From NCBI GenBank assembly GCA_043764015.1, contig JAYUKY010000135.1, positions 1-23,790 on the forward strand: a stretch of DNA of 23,790 nucleotides, in the 5' to 3' direction. The position numbers were made by a program, and so were the translations under genes. Below, piece after piece: positions 7,723 to 14,097 of the stretch (the stretch's first letter is position 1; every line of letters begins with the position of its first letter). The stretch comes from JANYGM01 sp043764015. GTDB lineage: Bacteria > Bacteroidota > Bacteroidia > Cytophagales > Thermonemataceae. Below the pieces are notes generated by a model that did not search any database, was not told the origin of the DNA, and saw only the letters and a list, made by a program, of their open reading frames with translations.

Positions 7723-9042
7723 TTATGTTATTATTTTCTTACAAATAATGACTATTATTTCTGCATTTTCTTGTGTCGTAACGAACATAAAAATATCTCC
7801 TCCATCTTTAAAACCTAGTTTTTCTTTGATTTTCTCTACGGAAAGCGGCGAGTTTCTCACAGAAATATTAGCTTTTTTGGAAGGAATAATTTTTGTTATT
7901 TTTTTTTTATCTAATTTACAAATATCTGTTATTTCAAAAATCCTACCTAAAAAGTCTATTTTGAGTATTTCAGATGTATATAAATGAGAATTTGGTGCTA
8001 TTTTTTCTATTGAAAAATGCCTAGCAATTTGTTCAAAACAACCTATTTTCATAAGTGGTGCATTGGGTTCATAGAGATATTTGAGCGGTTTTGAATATGT
8101 TAGAGAAGAAATTTTAGCTTGCTTTTCAATCTGTTTTTCAGCAAAAAAATCACTTTCAAAAAGTTGTATTTCAACATCATTTTTAGGGAAATTAACTGCA
8201 ATGATTGGGAGAGTATTGCAAGTGGGCATGCCTACTTGCGTATTGTTTTCCTGTTTTTTGAGCAGATAAAGCACTTCTTTGCATTCGTTTTCTACTGCCA
8301 CTACCCATATTTTAATAACATTTTTTAGTTCCAAAACCGCCTTACTAATATCCAACATTGGCGAGGTTTTAAGCAAAATAAAATTAGTTTTTTCAAATAA
8401 TTTATCTTTTATGGCTAATATATTTGGCTCACAATCAGAAAGTTGTGCTATTTTTTGTGCTTTCTCATTTCTGCGTGCTGGGTCTAGATAAATACAATCA
8501 AAAAAATCAATATTTATTTTTTTGTTTTGCTGATTTACTAGTTGATTTTCAGTAAAAAAATCAATAGAATTTTCAGCAATACTTTCTATATTATTGATAT
8601 TGAAGGTTTTAAAATTATGTTTAGCAATATCAAAAAGTGCTTTATTTTGCTCAAAATAAAGCACTTTTTCAAATTTTTCAGAAAAAAAAACTGCATCAAC
8701 CCCAAAACCACCCGTCAAATCCGCTAAAATACCTTTATTATCTTGCTGATTATTTTCTTCAAAAACCTCTTTAAAAACTATTTCAGCCTTAAATTTCGCT
8801 GTTTTTTCTGACGAGCATTGTTCCATATTCAGCGTAGGCGGATAAACAATATTTTCATCAGAAAACCACTTTGGGAGCTTGTATTGTGCTTTTTTCTTGC
8901 CTTGTACCTGCTCCCCTACGCTCTGCGCATACATACGCAAGTGCGCAGGAAGCTGCAAAATAAAGCTTTGTGTATCTTTTTGCCAATTTTGGGCTACAAA
9001 TTCCCTGATTTTTTGTTGTATATCTTGTTCTAAATCAAGCAT
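7723..9042 (-). CDS. Class I SAM-dependent methyltransferase (THUMP-like domain family)
   Basis: The protein has 439 residues. It matches the Bacteroidota methyltransferase group with a C-terminal THUMP-like domain, annotated only as class I SAM-dependent. SAM-binding motif I is ADLTGGFGVDAVFF (about 107-120), followed by LYFEQN with the acidic ribose-binding residue. Motif IV is IYLDPARRN (about 184-192); a DPAR-type motif is seen in several RNA and DNA methyltransferases. The C-terminal third ends with the TTQENAEIIVIICKK strand. RNA is the likely substrate, but this is inference. Inside the gene, at 8218-8239, is a near-perfect palindrome encoding QVGMPTC, which looks like a repeat carried in frame. 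The start is the ATG of MLDLEQDIQQKI, and no other in-frame ATG is better placed. Confidence 0.85.
   Translation of the reverse strand: MLDLEQDIQQKIREFVAQNWQKDTQSFILQLPAHLRMYAQSVGEQVQGKKKAQYKLPKWFSDENIVYPPTLNMEQCSSEKTAKFKAEIVFKEVFEENNQQDNKGILADLTGGFGVDAVFFSEKFEKVLYFEQNKALFDIAKHNFKTFNINNIESIAENSIDFFTENQLVNQQNKKINIDFFDCIYLDPARRNEKAQKIAQLSDCEPNILAIKDKLFEKTNFILLKTSPMLDISKAVLELKNVIKIWVVAVENECKEVLYLLKKQENNTQVGMPTCNTLPIIAVNFPKNDVEIQLFESDFFAEKQIEKQAKISSLTYSKPLKYLYEPNAPLMKIGCFEQIARHFSIEKIAPNSHLYTSEILKIDFLGRIFEITDICKLDKKKITKIIPSKKANISVRNSPLSVEKIKEKLGFKDGGDIFMFVTTQENAEIIVIICKKIIT
8218..8239. repeat. Palindromic element inside the methyltransferase gene
   Basis: The 22-bp sequence is self-complementary apart from one symmetric pair, centred on GGCATGCC with arms GCAAGT and ACTTGC. 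It is read in frame as QVGMPTC in a loop between the motif IV region and the C-terminal part. It looks inserted rather than part of the fold. Confidence 0.55.
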
Positions 9043-9070
9043 TTAAAAAATTTATATCATTGTTTGTCGT

Positions 9071-9117
9071 CCCCACGTTCCACGTAGGGCTATGATTGTT
9101 AAACCCTTTCAGGGTTT
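9071..9117 (-). repeat. Dispersed double-hairpin intergenic repeat, copy 1
   Basis: On the minus strand it begins 25 nt after the murI stop codon. It reads AAACCCT-GAA-AGGGTTT, then AACAATCATA, then a second hairpin built on CCTACGT-GGA-ACGTGGGG (one mismatch in the stem). It is almost identical to 20915-20961. Both copies lie downstream of a gene in the same orientation to it, which fits a terminator or a REP-like mobile repeat. Confidence 0.8.
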
Positions 9118-9142
9118 CTAATACAGTTTTTTACAAAGGCTT

Positions 9143-9967
9143 TTATTCCCATAAAGGATAATGCGCCAGATGTAAGGTTTCTTCAAAAAACAACTGTGCA
9201 GTAGCCTCAAAAGATTTTGTATAATCAGAAATATAAAACTTACTTTCGCCTTTTTCTTCGTTTCTGTTTAGCAAATCCTGCATTTCCAGCATTCCACGCA
9301 AAGATTTAGCCACAATCTCGGAAGAATCTAACAAAGTGATATTCACTAAATTCTGACTTTTATAAAAATCCGCTATCTCATTTTTAATCAGTGGATAATG
9401 CGTACAACCCAAAATAAGTGCTTCTATATTCTCCAAAACATCATTTGAGAGGTATTGCTCCACTACATTTGCTAAAATTTTGTTTTGTGCAAAGCCTTCT
9501 TCTATCATTTGGGCGAGCAAAGGCGTTGCTAAAGATTTCAATGTAATGTTTTGGTGTAAATCATCAATTTTTTTCCTGTAAACATTGGAATTTATTGTTT
9601 GTTTTGTACCTATCAAACCAATATTTTTACCTGCATAGCGTTCACTCACGTGTGCGACCATTGGGTCTATTACGTTCATTACCAACGCTTTGCTACCTAC
9701 ATACTCACGTAGGAGCTTGTAGGAGGCAGCAGACGCAGAATTACAGGCTATCAAAATAACTTTACAGTTTTGTGCCATCAAAAAATTAGCAATTTTGAGG
9801 GAATAAGACTGTATTGCTTCTGTAGATTTGTCGCCGTAGGGCAAATGAGCGGTATCTCCAAAATAAATCAGATTTTCATTTGGAAGGAGTTTTCTGACGG
9901 CTTTTGCGACAGTCAAACCGCCTGTTCCGCTATCAAAAATACCTATTGAATTTTGCGTTTTTGACAT
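9143..9967 (-). CDS. murI: Glutamate racemase MurI
   Basis: Glutamate racemase makes D-glutamate for peptidoglycan precursor synthesis in the cytoplasm. The start chosen is the ATG at 9967 (MSKTQNSIGIFDSGTGGLTV), giving 274 residues. An ATG six codons earlier (9985) would add MYCHKI inside ridA and is unlikely. The two catalytic cysteines are visible: Cys75 in IACNSASAAS and Cys188 in LGCTHYPL. The N-terminal FDSGTGGLTV and FGDTAHLPYG are the usual substrate-binding motifs. The ATG overlaps the stop codon of ridA as TAATG, so translation of the two is probably coupled. A double-hairpin repeat follows the gene. Confidence 0.97.
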   Translation of the reverse strand: MSKTQNSIGIFDSGTGGLTVAKAVRKLLPNENLIYFGDTAHLPYGDKSTEAIQSYSLKIANFLMAQNCKVILIACNSASAASYKLLREYVGSKALVMNVIDPMVAHVSERYAGKNIGLIGTKQTINSNVYRKKIDDLHQNITLKSLATPLLAQMIEEGFAQNKILANVVEQYLSNDVLENIEALILGCTHYPLIKNEIADFYKSQNLVNITLLDSSEIVAKSLRGMLEMQDLLNRNEEKGESKFYISDYTKSFEATAQLFFEETLHLAHYPLWE

Positions 9968-10362
9968 TATTTTATGGCAATACAAGAAATTTCCACATTG
10001 ACATCTTTGGGCAAACGGCTCACCTCCACCGTCTCACGAGCAGGCGGATTTTGAGAAAAATATTCTCCATAAATCAGATTGATAGCTACAAAATTATTCA
10101 TATCTTTAACAAAAATACCGCATTTAACCACGTCAGCGAAGCTCATACCCGCTTCTTCCAAAATAAACTTCATATTTTGCATTACTTGGTGCGTTTCCGC
10201 TTGTATGTCTGCGTTTACGTGAACGCCATTTTTAAGCCCAATTTGCCCAGAAACATACAAAGTGCTTTCTGTGGCGTTGCTCACCAAAATTGCCTGACTA
10301 TATGGTCCTATTGGCTCTGGAGCAAGATTTGTATAGATTATTTTTTTTATTATTTTGTTCAT
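9967..10362 (-). CDS. RidA family protein (reactive imine/enamine deaminase)
   Basis: The protein has 131 residues, a normal RidA/YjgF length. Family members hydrolyse reactive 2-aminoacrylate and other imines formed by PLP enzymes, releasing ammonia, and work as trimers. Visible signatures are APEPIGPYSQA (residues 14-24), LYVSGQIGL, and PARETVEV with Arg109, the conserved Arg that binds the substrate carboxylate. The residue after it is Glu rather than the more usual Ser. VNVEISCIA matches the end of the family signature. The stop codon overlaps the murI start (TAATG), so it is likely the first gene of a ridA-murI unit. Link to murI: both act around amino acid metabolism, but a shared pathway is not shown. 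Confidence 0.93.
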   Translation of the reverse strand: MNKIIKKIIYTNLAPEPIGPYSQAILVSNATESTLYVSGQIGLKNGVHVNADIQAETHQVMQNMKFILEEAGMSFADVVKCGIFVKDMNNFVAINLIYGEYFSQNPPARETVEVSRLPKDVNVEISCIAIK

Positions 10363-10400
10363 TTGAAAAATGTGTTTTTAACTTTACATAAAATCTATTA

Positions 10401-10658
10401 TTATTTTTTGTCTATTATCAAAGCTATAGAACTATCTTCTAAGGAATTATAGCTATCAAAATGATAATGACAACCTAATGGAACATTATCTTGCGCCAAA
10501 TTTAATAAATGATTTGCTAATGAAATAAGCCCTTCCTTGTTTGCAGTAATAACTATTGTATCATTGTCTATTCTGGTTTCTATTTCAAAACCATTTTCCC
10601 ATTTAGAAGTAAGTCCTCTTTCAGGGCTATAATCAGGTACTTCAATTTTTATTTCCAT
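10401..10658 (-). CDS. Imm32-like immunity family protein
   Basis: The protein has 85 residues. It matches the pattern I associate with the Imm32 family: a short N-terminal strand region (EIKIEVPDYS), then NKEGLISLANHLLNLAQ, then GCHYHFDSYNSLEDSSIALII. Imm families were defined as neutralisers of polymorphic toxins, and Imm32 itself has little direct characterisation as far as I know. No toxin gene with a secretion domain is next to it. It sits 38 nt before ridA and after moxR on the same strand, so it may be an orphan immunity gene or a family member with another role. There is no signal peptide. The family call is from memory of the motif and needs a profile search. Confidence 0.65.
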   Translation of the reverse strand: MEIKIEVPDYSPERGLTSKWENGFEIETRIDNDTIVITANKEGLISLANHLLNLAQDNVPLGCHYHFDSYNSLEDSSIALIIDKK

Positions 10659-10674
10659 TTTTATTTTTTGTATT

Positions 10675-10708
10675 AACTCACAACTGAAAACTCACAATTC
10701 ACAACTAT
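10675..10708 (-). repeat. 7-bp-period repeat just after the moxR stop codon
   Basis: Plus-strand heptads AACTCAC-AACTGAA-AACTCAC-AATTCAC-AACTATT run up to the moxR stop codon. Read along moxR, the words are AGTTGTG, AATTGTG and AGTTTTC. They share words with 236-256 and 12369-12396. Confidence 0.7.
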
Positions 10709-11674
10709 TTAGCTATTGATAGGTACATTTTTAAGAATATTAGCAATCACTTGCCTTGTATCAATGCCTTCTGCTTCCGCCTCATAATTAAGGATAATTC
10801 TATGATTAAACACGTCTTGCGCAATTTCTTTGATGTCTTCTGGCAAAACAAAATCTCGCCCATCTAAGTAGGCGTGTGCTTTTGCAGCCAAATTTAGGTG
10901 AATACTTGCTCGTGGAGATGCCCCAAAATTGATATAATTTGCCTCGCTTTTTAGCCCATAATCTTGTGGGCGACGTGTGGCAAACACTAATTCAATAATA
11001 TATTTTTCTAACGAAGTTGAAATGGTAACTTGATTTATTTCGTCTTTTATGGCAAAAATATCCGTTTTAGACAAAATAGGGACTATTTTGGGGATGTAAT
11101 TCATATTTGACATACGGCGCATTACTTCCAATTCCTGTTCTTTTGAAAGATAATCAATATAAATTTTCATCATAAATCTATCTAATTGTGCCTCTGGAAG
11201 CGGATAAGTGCCTTCTTGTTCCACAGGATTTTGTGTGGCAAGCACCAAAAAAGGCGCATCTAAGATGAAAGTTTGGTCGCCAATAGTTATCTGACGCTCC
11301 TGCATCACCTCCAAAAGCGCAGATTGCACCTTTGCAGGAGAGCGGTTTACCTCATCAGCAAGTATCAAATTAGCAAAAATAGGACCTTTTTTTACCTCAA
11401 AATCAGCCTCTTTTTGGTTATAAATCATTGTTCCAATCAAATCAGCAGGCAGTAAATCTGGCGTAAACTGCACACGCTGAAAATCAAGTGCAAGTGTTTT
11501 AGCCAATGAATTGATTGTAAGGGTTTTAGCAAGTCCTGGTACGCTTTCTAGCAAAATATGTCCACCTGTGAAAAGTCCTATAAGTAGGCGGTTTATCATA
11601 TATTCTTGCCCAACAATAGCCTTAGAAAGCTCGTTGAGGACGTTTTTTATCTTTGGTAAGTGTTCTGATGGCAT
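10709..11674 (-). CDS. MoxR family AAA+ ATPase
   Basis: The protein has 321 residues, the usual MoxR length. MoxR ATPases act as chaperones that help assemble or activate protein complexes, often with VWA-domain partners. Visible are the MoxR-type Walker A LLESVPGLAKT (about 41-51), Walker B LILADEVNRSP (103-113), sensor-1 region LATQNPVEQEGTYPLPEAQLDRF, and the C-terminal lid with SPRASIHL. The usual partners (DUF58, BatA/BatB-like VWA proteins) are not adjacent: the neighbours are an Imm32-like gene downstream and a divergent DUF421 gene. The ATG at 11674 is preceded by a heptad repeat and CACTAAAAA. A weak -7 candidate TAAATTTG lies on the minus strand at 11745-11738. Confidence 0.93.
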   Translation of the reverse strand: MPSEHLPKIKNVLNELSKAIVGQEYMINRLLIGLFTGGHILLESVPGLAKTLTINSLAKTLALDFQRVQFTPDLLPADLIGTMIYNQKEADFEVKKGPIFANLILADEVNRSPAKVQSALLEVMQERQITIGDQTFILDAPFLVLATQNPVEQEGTYPLPEAQLDRFMMKIYIDYLSKEQELEVMRRMSNMNYIPKIVPILSKTDIFAIKDEINQVTISTSLEKYIIELVFATRRPQDYGLKSEANYINFGASPRASIHLNLAAKAHAYLDGRDFVLPEDIKEIAQDVFNHRIILNYEAEAEGIDTRQVIANILKNVPINS

Positions 11675-11680
11675 TTTTTA

Positions 11681-11715
11681 GTGTTGAGTGATGAGTGATG
11701 AGTGCAAAGTGAAAT
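11681..11715 (+). repeat. 7-bp-period repeat in the moxR leader
   Basis: The plus-strand heptads GTGTTGA-GTGATGA-GTGATGA-GTGCAAA-GTGAAAT begin 6 nt upstream of the moxR start codon. Read along moxR they are ATCACTC-type words, close to the inverse of the GTGATGC array at 23152-23214. Confidence 0.7.
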
Positions 11716-11808
11716 ACACAACAACCTAACTTTTGCACAAATTTACATTATTTTTTAGTTTTTCCTTAAAATCAAAAAGAATAAACAACAAATATCTTAC
11801 TTTTTAGC

Positions 11809-11816
11809 TATATTTG
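11809..11816 (+). promoter_or_regulatory. Candidate -7 box (TATATTTG) for the DUF421 gene
   Basis: A perfect TAnnTTTG match, followed by AT, lies 31 nt before the ATG at 11848. That implies a leader of about 25 nt. There is no obvious TTG at the -33 position. Confidence 0.45.
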
Positions 11817-11847
11817 ATGTAAAAAAAATTGAAAATAAACTAAAAAT

Positions 11848-12366
11848 ATGCTAGAACAAATTTTGCCTTATCTCATTATTATTGGGAAATCAATTGCTAT
11901 TTATGCCTTTATTATTGTTGCTATACGTGTTTTTGGTAAAAAAGAATTAGCACAACTTTCTGTAATAGATTTGGCGTTTATTTTGCTCATTAGTAATAGC
12001 GTTCAAAATGCTATGCTAGGCACAGATACAACACTTTTGGGAGGCGTGGCTGCGGCTAGTGGTTTGTTTATTTGTAATTATATATTGAAGTTTTTTATGC
12101 GTAGTTCTACCAAATTTTCTAACATTATTCAGGGTGAAAAAGTGATGCTAATTCATCAGGGAGTAGTTATTGAGGCAGGAATGAAGGCTACAATGATGTC
12201 TATGGCTGAACTTGAGCAAGCAGTGAGAGAACACGGTGTACCTAGCATTGATAAAGTTAATTTGGCAGTTTTTGAGGTAGACGGAAATATTAGTATTTTG
12301 TCTAATGATTTTGCACACAGAACCACTCACAGACATAAAAAGCGACAAATTTCTAAAAATCCGTAA
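11848..12366 (+). CDS. DUF421 (YetF-like) membrane protein
   Basis: The protein has 172 residues. The first ~80 form hydrophobic segments (about 5-26, 39-55 and 62-80) with the family signature IRVFGKKELAQLSVIDLAFILLISNSVQNAM. This is the DUF421/YetF pattern, usually written R.xGK.xl.qlt.fDl...l.iG..v. The C-terminal cytoplasmic part has VMLIHQGVVIEAGMKATMMSMAELEQAVREHGV, SIDKVNLAVFEVDGNISIL. In Bacillus, DUF421 proteins such as YetF and YdfS are linked to the spore or cell envelope, and their biochemical role is not settled. At 172 residues it is shorter than YetF (~230) but similar to other Gram-negative members. It is transcribed away from moxR, and a terminator-like hairpin lies at 12499-12523. 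Confidence 0.88.
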   Translation: MLEQILPYLIIIGKSIAIYAFIIVAIRVFGKKELAQLSVIDLAFILLISNSVQNAMLGTDTTLLGGVAAASGLFICNYILKFFMRSSTKFSNIIQGEKVMLIHQGVVIEAGMKATMMSMAELEQAVREHGVPSIDKVNLAVFEVDGNISILSNDFAHRTTHRHKKRQISKNP

Positions 12367-12368
12367 GT

Positions 12369-12396
12369 AATTGTGAATTTTAAATTGTGAATTGCG
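12369..12396 (+). repeat. 7-bp-period repeat just after the DUF421 stop codon
   Basis: Four heptads AATTGTG-AATTTTA-AATTGTG-AATTGCG start 2 nt after the stop codon. They read in the same sense-strand words as the array after moxR. Confidence 0.65.
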
Positions 12397-12401
12397 CCTT
12401 A

Positions 12402-12458
12402 GTTGGTATGCCTTTTCCGCCGTTGTTGCGTGTTTAAGTGGAGCGTACACCAACAACG
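12402..12458. other. Structured intergenic element with alternative stems
   Basis: CGTTGTTG (12421-12428) is complementary to CAACAACG (12451-12458), and the adjoining GTGT (12430-12433) to ACAC (12447-12450). GTTGGT (12402-12407) can instead pair with ACCAAC (12449-12454), so two exclusive folds are possible. The GC content is higher than in nearby spacers. It may be a dispersed repeat or a structured RNA end, and no coding role is visible. Confidence 0.4.
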
Positions 12459-12498
12459 CACTACGTAGAGCAATGTATTCAGGCACTTGTATAAGCAC

Positions 12499-12523
12499 AA
12501 AACCACCGTATTCTGGTGGTTTT
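12499..12523. terminator. Bidirectional terminator between DUF421 gene and the tail-repeat array
   Basis: AAAACCACC and GGTGGTTTT form a 9-bp stem with a 7-nt loop, with a T-run on the plus strand and A-run before it. It lies between convergent genes and could end transcription from both sides. Confidence 0.75.
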
Positions 12524-12529
12524 TGCTAT

Positions 12530-12706
12530 CTAAATGAGTAAATTATTTTCTATTGCTTTTACTTCATCAATACTTAATTTTGTAAATTTAGCCACTTGCT
12601 CTATGGGCATTTTGTCTATAAGCATTGTGGTAGCAATAGCAAGTTTTGCTTCTTGTGTTGCCTTTCTCCACGTAGGCGTATCTTTATAAACTATGTCAAA
12701 TGGCAT
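12530..12706 (-). CDS. Free-standing Rpn C-terminal tail mini-gene, unit 4 (58 aa)
   Basis: The ATG at 12706 begins MPFDIVYKDTPTWRKATQEA, the same start as the internal Met212 of the upstream nuclease. It ends with the tail motif PIEQVAKFTKLSIDEVKAIE. The frame is open further upstream (ATG at 12784) but that stretch overlaps the previous unit in another frame and is not homologous. It is 4 nt downstream of unit 3. Like unit 2 it has 58 codons, lacking the 4 middle residues of units 1 and 3. It is the most divergent unit, especially at the C terminus (ENNLLI). Whether it is translated is unknown; the preserved ATG, frame and stop suggest selection, or recent origin. Confidence 0.55.
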   Translation of the reverse strand: MPFDIVYKDTPTWRKATQEAKLAIATTMLIDKMPIEQVAKFTKLSIDEVKAIENNLLI

Positions 12707-12710
12707 AGTT

Positions 12711-12899
12711 TTAGGGATTTGTTTCTTTTTCCAATGCTTGCACTTGTTCCAGCGTAAGCCCTGTAAACTTAGCAACTTGCTCAATAGGCATTTTTTCTAT
12801 GAGCATTATTTTAGCAATATCAAATTTTTCTTTGAGTTGCGCCTCAAGTGTTGCCTTTCTCCACGTAGGCGTATCTTTATAATCTATGTCAAATGGCAT
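12711..12899 (-). CDS. Free-standing Rpn C-terminal tail mini-gene, unit 3 (62 aa)
   Basis: The ATG at 12899 begins MPFDIDYKDTPTWRKATLEA and the protein continues with IDIAKIM-type sequence IAKIMLIEKMPIEQVAKFTG to LEQVQALEKETNP. It is nearly the same as the last 62 residues of the nuclease at 13085-13906. The predicted fold is two to three short helices with an HTH-like pattern, ending in a Leu/Val-rich helix. It starts 4 nt after the stop of unit 2 (TAA-AACT-ATG), close enough for translational reinitiation. The proposed role, an inhibitor or partner of the nuclease, is inference. Confidence 0.6.
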   Translation of the reverse strand: MPFDIDYKDTPTWRKATLEAQLKEKFDIAKIMLIEKMPIEQVAKFTGLTLEQVQALEKETNP

Positions 12900-12903
12900 A
12901 GTT

Positions 12904-13080
12904 TTAGGGATTTATTTCTTTTTCCAATGCTTGTACTTGCTCCAGCGTAAGTTTAGTATATTTCACTATTTGTGCAATAGGCAATTTATCTAAAAGCATT
13001 TCTTTTGCATCAGCAAGTTTTGCTTCTTGTGTTGCCTTTCTCCACGTAGGCGTATCTTTATAATCTATGTCAAATGGCAT
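12904..13080 (-). CDS. Free-standing Rpn C-terminal tail mini-gene, unit 2 (58 aa)
   Basis: Translated by hand, the 58 codons from ATG at 13080 begin with the same 20 residues as the nuclease tail (MPFDIDYKDTPTWRKATQEA). They then differ in the middle (KLADAKEMLLDKLPIAQIVK) and end YTKLTLEQVQALEKEINP. It begins 4 nt after the nuclease stop codon (TAA-AACT-ATG) in a different frame from the nuclease, so it is not a simple read-through extension. The first 20 residues are fixed while the middle varies, which fits a tail with a conserved contact surface. Confidence 0.6.
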   Translation of the reverse strand: MPFDIDYKDTPTWRKATQEAKLADAKEMLLDKLPIAQIVKYTKLTLEQVQALEKEINP

Positions 13081-13084
13081 AGTT

Positions 13085-13906
13085 TTAGGAATTTATTTCT
13101 TTTTCCAATGCTTGCACTTGCTCCAGCGTAAGCCCTGTAAACTTAGCAACTTGCTCAATAGGCATTTTTTCTATGAGCATTATTTTAGCAATATCAATCT
13201 GTTTTTTTAGTTCAGCTTCTTGTGTTGCTTTTCTCCACGTAGGTGTATCTTTATAATCTATGTCAAATGGCATAACAGTAGGGATTAAAAGGTGTATTTC
13301 TTCTTCAACTTTACGCAATTTACCTAATTTTTCAATATCTTCTGCAAGTTCTGCAAAATCTTTTGGATTGACAAAATATTTAGCTGCTTCTTTAAAAACA
13401 TTGCTCAAAACAGTTTTTAGGTTATCTTCTCCCAAATCTCCCAAAATAGCAAAAACAAGGTTGCTACTATCTTTCAAAAACTCCATATAAGGAATATCTT
13501 TGATATAAATAATTTTGTATTCGTAATTACAATAACCCAGCTTGACTACATTAGGCGTTGTATTATTGCCAAGATACAAAACAACTTGTTTGACTGGTTT
13601 GGTATATTTGTCGTACAAAAAAGCAGCATACAAAAACATTCTTTTGCGCATTTTTGTATCATTTTTGGTCTGGATTTCCAAGTGAAAAACCTCTTTTTGA
13701 TTGTTTTCTTCCACCAAATAGACAAAATCTGCTTTACGGAGTTTCCTTGTAAATTCAGTTGGTTTTGTGGCAACGAACTTCGTAAATTTCTCATCTAAAA
13801 GCCCTCTAATAAGTTGTAGAGAATTTTTATTGAATTTATCTTTGAAGACATTGTCGTATTCGTTGCTTTCTTTGGTGGGTTTGGTAGGAATTCTCTTTTT
13901 TGCCAT
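13085..13906 (-). CDS. Rpn-like PD-(D/E)XK nuclease (copy B) with a duplicated C-terminal tail
   Basis: The protein has 273 residues and no signal peptide. The nuclease core shows Asp60 in RKADFVYLVEE and Glu77-x-Gln79 in FHLEIQTKND, the D...ExQ pattern of Rpn/YhgA-like nucleases. A helix-rich region with KTVLSNVFKEAAKYF follows. The last 62 residues begin at Met212 (MPFDIDYKDTPTWRKATQEA) and end VAKFTGLTLEQVQALEKEINS. This tail is repeated three times downstream as separate ORFs, each starting at the same Met. E. coli RpnA-type nucleases make a short C-terminal protein from an internal start that blocks the full-length toxin. By analogy Met212 may be an internal start here. The gene likely heads a four-cistron unit. 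A DNA cleavage role and defence function are inferred from the family. Confidence 0.78.
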   Translation of the reverse strand: MAKKRIPTKPTKESNEYDNVFKDKFNKNSLQLIRGLLDEKFTKFVATKPTEFTRKLRKADFVYLVEENNQKEVFHLEIQTKNDTKMRKRMFLYAAFLYDKYTKPVKQVVLYLGNNTTPNVVKLGYCNYEYKIIYIKDIPYMEFLKDSSNLVFAILGDLGEDNLKTVLSNVFKEAAKYFVNPKDFAELAEDIEKLGKLRKVEEEIHLLIPTVMPFDIDYKDTPTWRKATQEAELKKQIDIAKIMLIEKMPIEQVAKFTGLTLEQVQALEKEINS

Positions 13907-14027
13907 TCGTTTCAGTTATCTATGATTTTCCTATTTCAGCCAAAAATGCATTCAGCATTTCCATTGAAGAAAGTTGTTTTATTTCTATGTTGTTAGGTAA
14001 CGCTAAAAAGGCAAAATTTAATTGGCT

Positions 14028-14055
14028 TGTTGTCAGGTGTTTCCACCTGACAACA
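14028..14055. repeat. Perfect 12-bp-stem hairpin between thioredoxin and Rpn genes
   Basis: TGTTGTCAGGTG and CACCTGACAACA pair perfectly around a 4-nt loop. It sits downstream of the thioredoxin gene, where a terminator is expected, but has no T-run after it, and the stem is too perfect and GC-rich for its surroundings. A REP-like dispersed palindrome is equally likely. Confidence 0.6.
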
Positions 14056-14070
14056 CAGGAAAAGGCGGAA

Positions 14071-14088
14071 AAATCCCTTTGGGGATTT
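14071..14088 (-). terminator. Small hairpin 9 nt past the thioredoxin stop codon
   Basis: AAATCCC and GGGATTT pair around a 4-nt loop. It is read after the thioredoxin stop codon on the minus strand and is followed by TTTTTCC, so it could be a weak intrinsic terminator acting with the larger hairpin at 14028-14055. Confidence 0.4.
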
Positions 14089-14097
14089 AGGGCATTT

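Larger units (their letters stand above)
12530..13273 (-). repeat. Four-unit tandem repeat of the Rpn tail module
   Basis: Unit starts fall at 13273 (inside the nuclease gene), 13080, 12899 and 12706, so the spacing is 193, 181 and 193 bp. Units 1 and 3 encode 62 residues and units 2 and 4 encode 58. The array could therefore be a 374-bp dimer duplicated once. Each unit junction is the same CCTAAAACTATGCC. The nuclease has an aligned CCCTACTGTTATGCC before its internal ATG. Confidence 0.85.

Noticed and set aside
12148..12498. 116-residue minus-strand ORF across the DUF421 end and the structured spacer
   Set aside because: It overlaps DUF421 coding sequence antisense and most of its N terminus comes from the palindromic spacer. 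No family pattern is visible.
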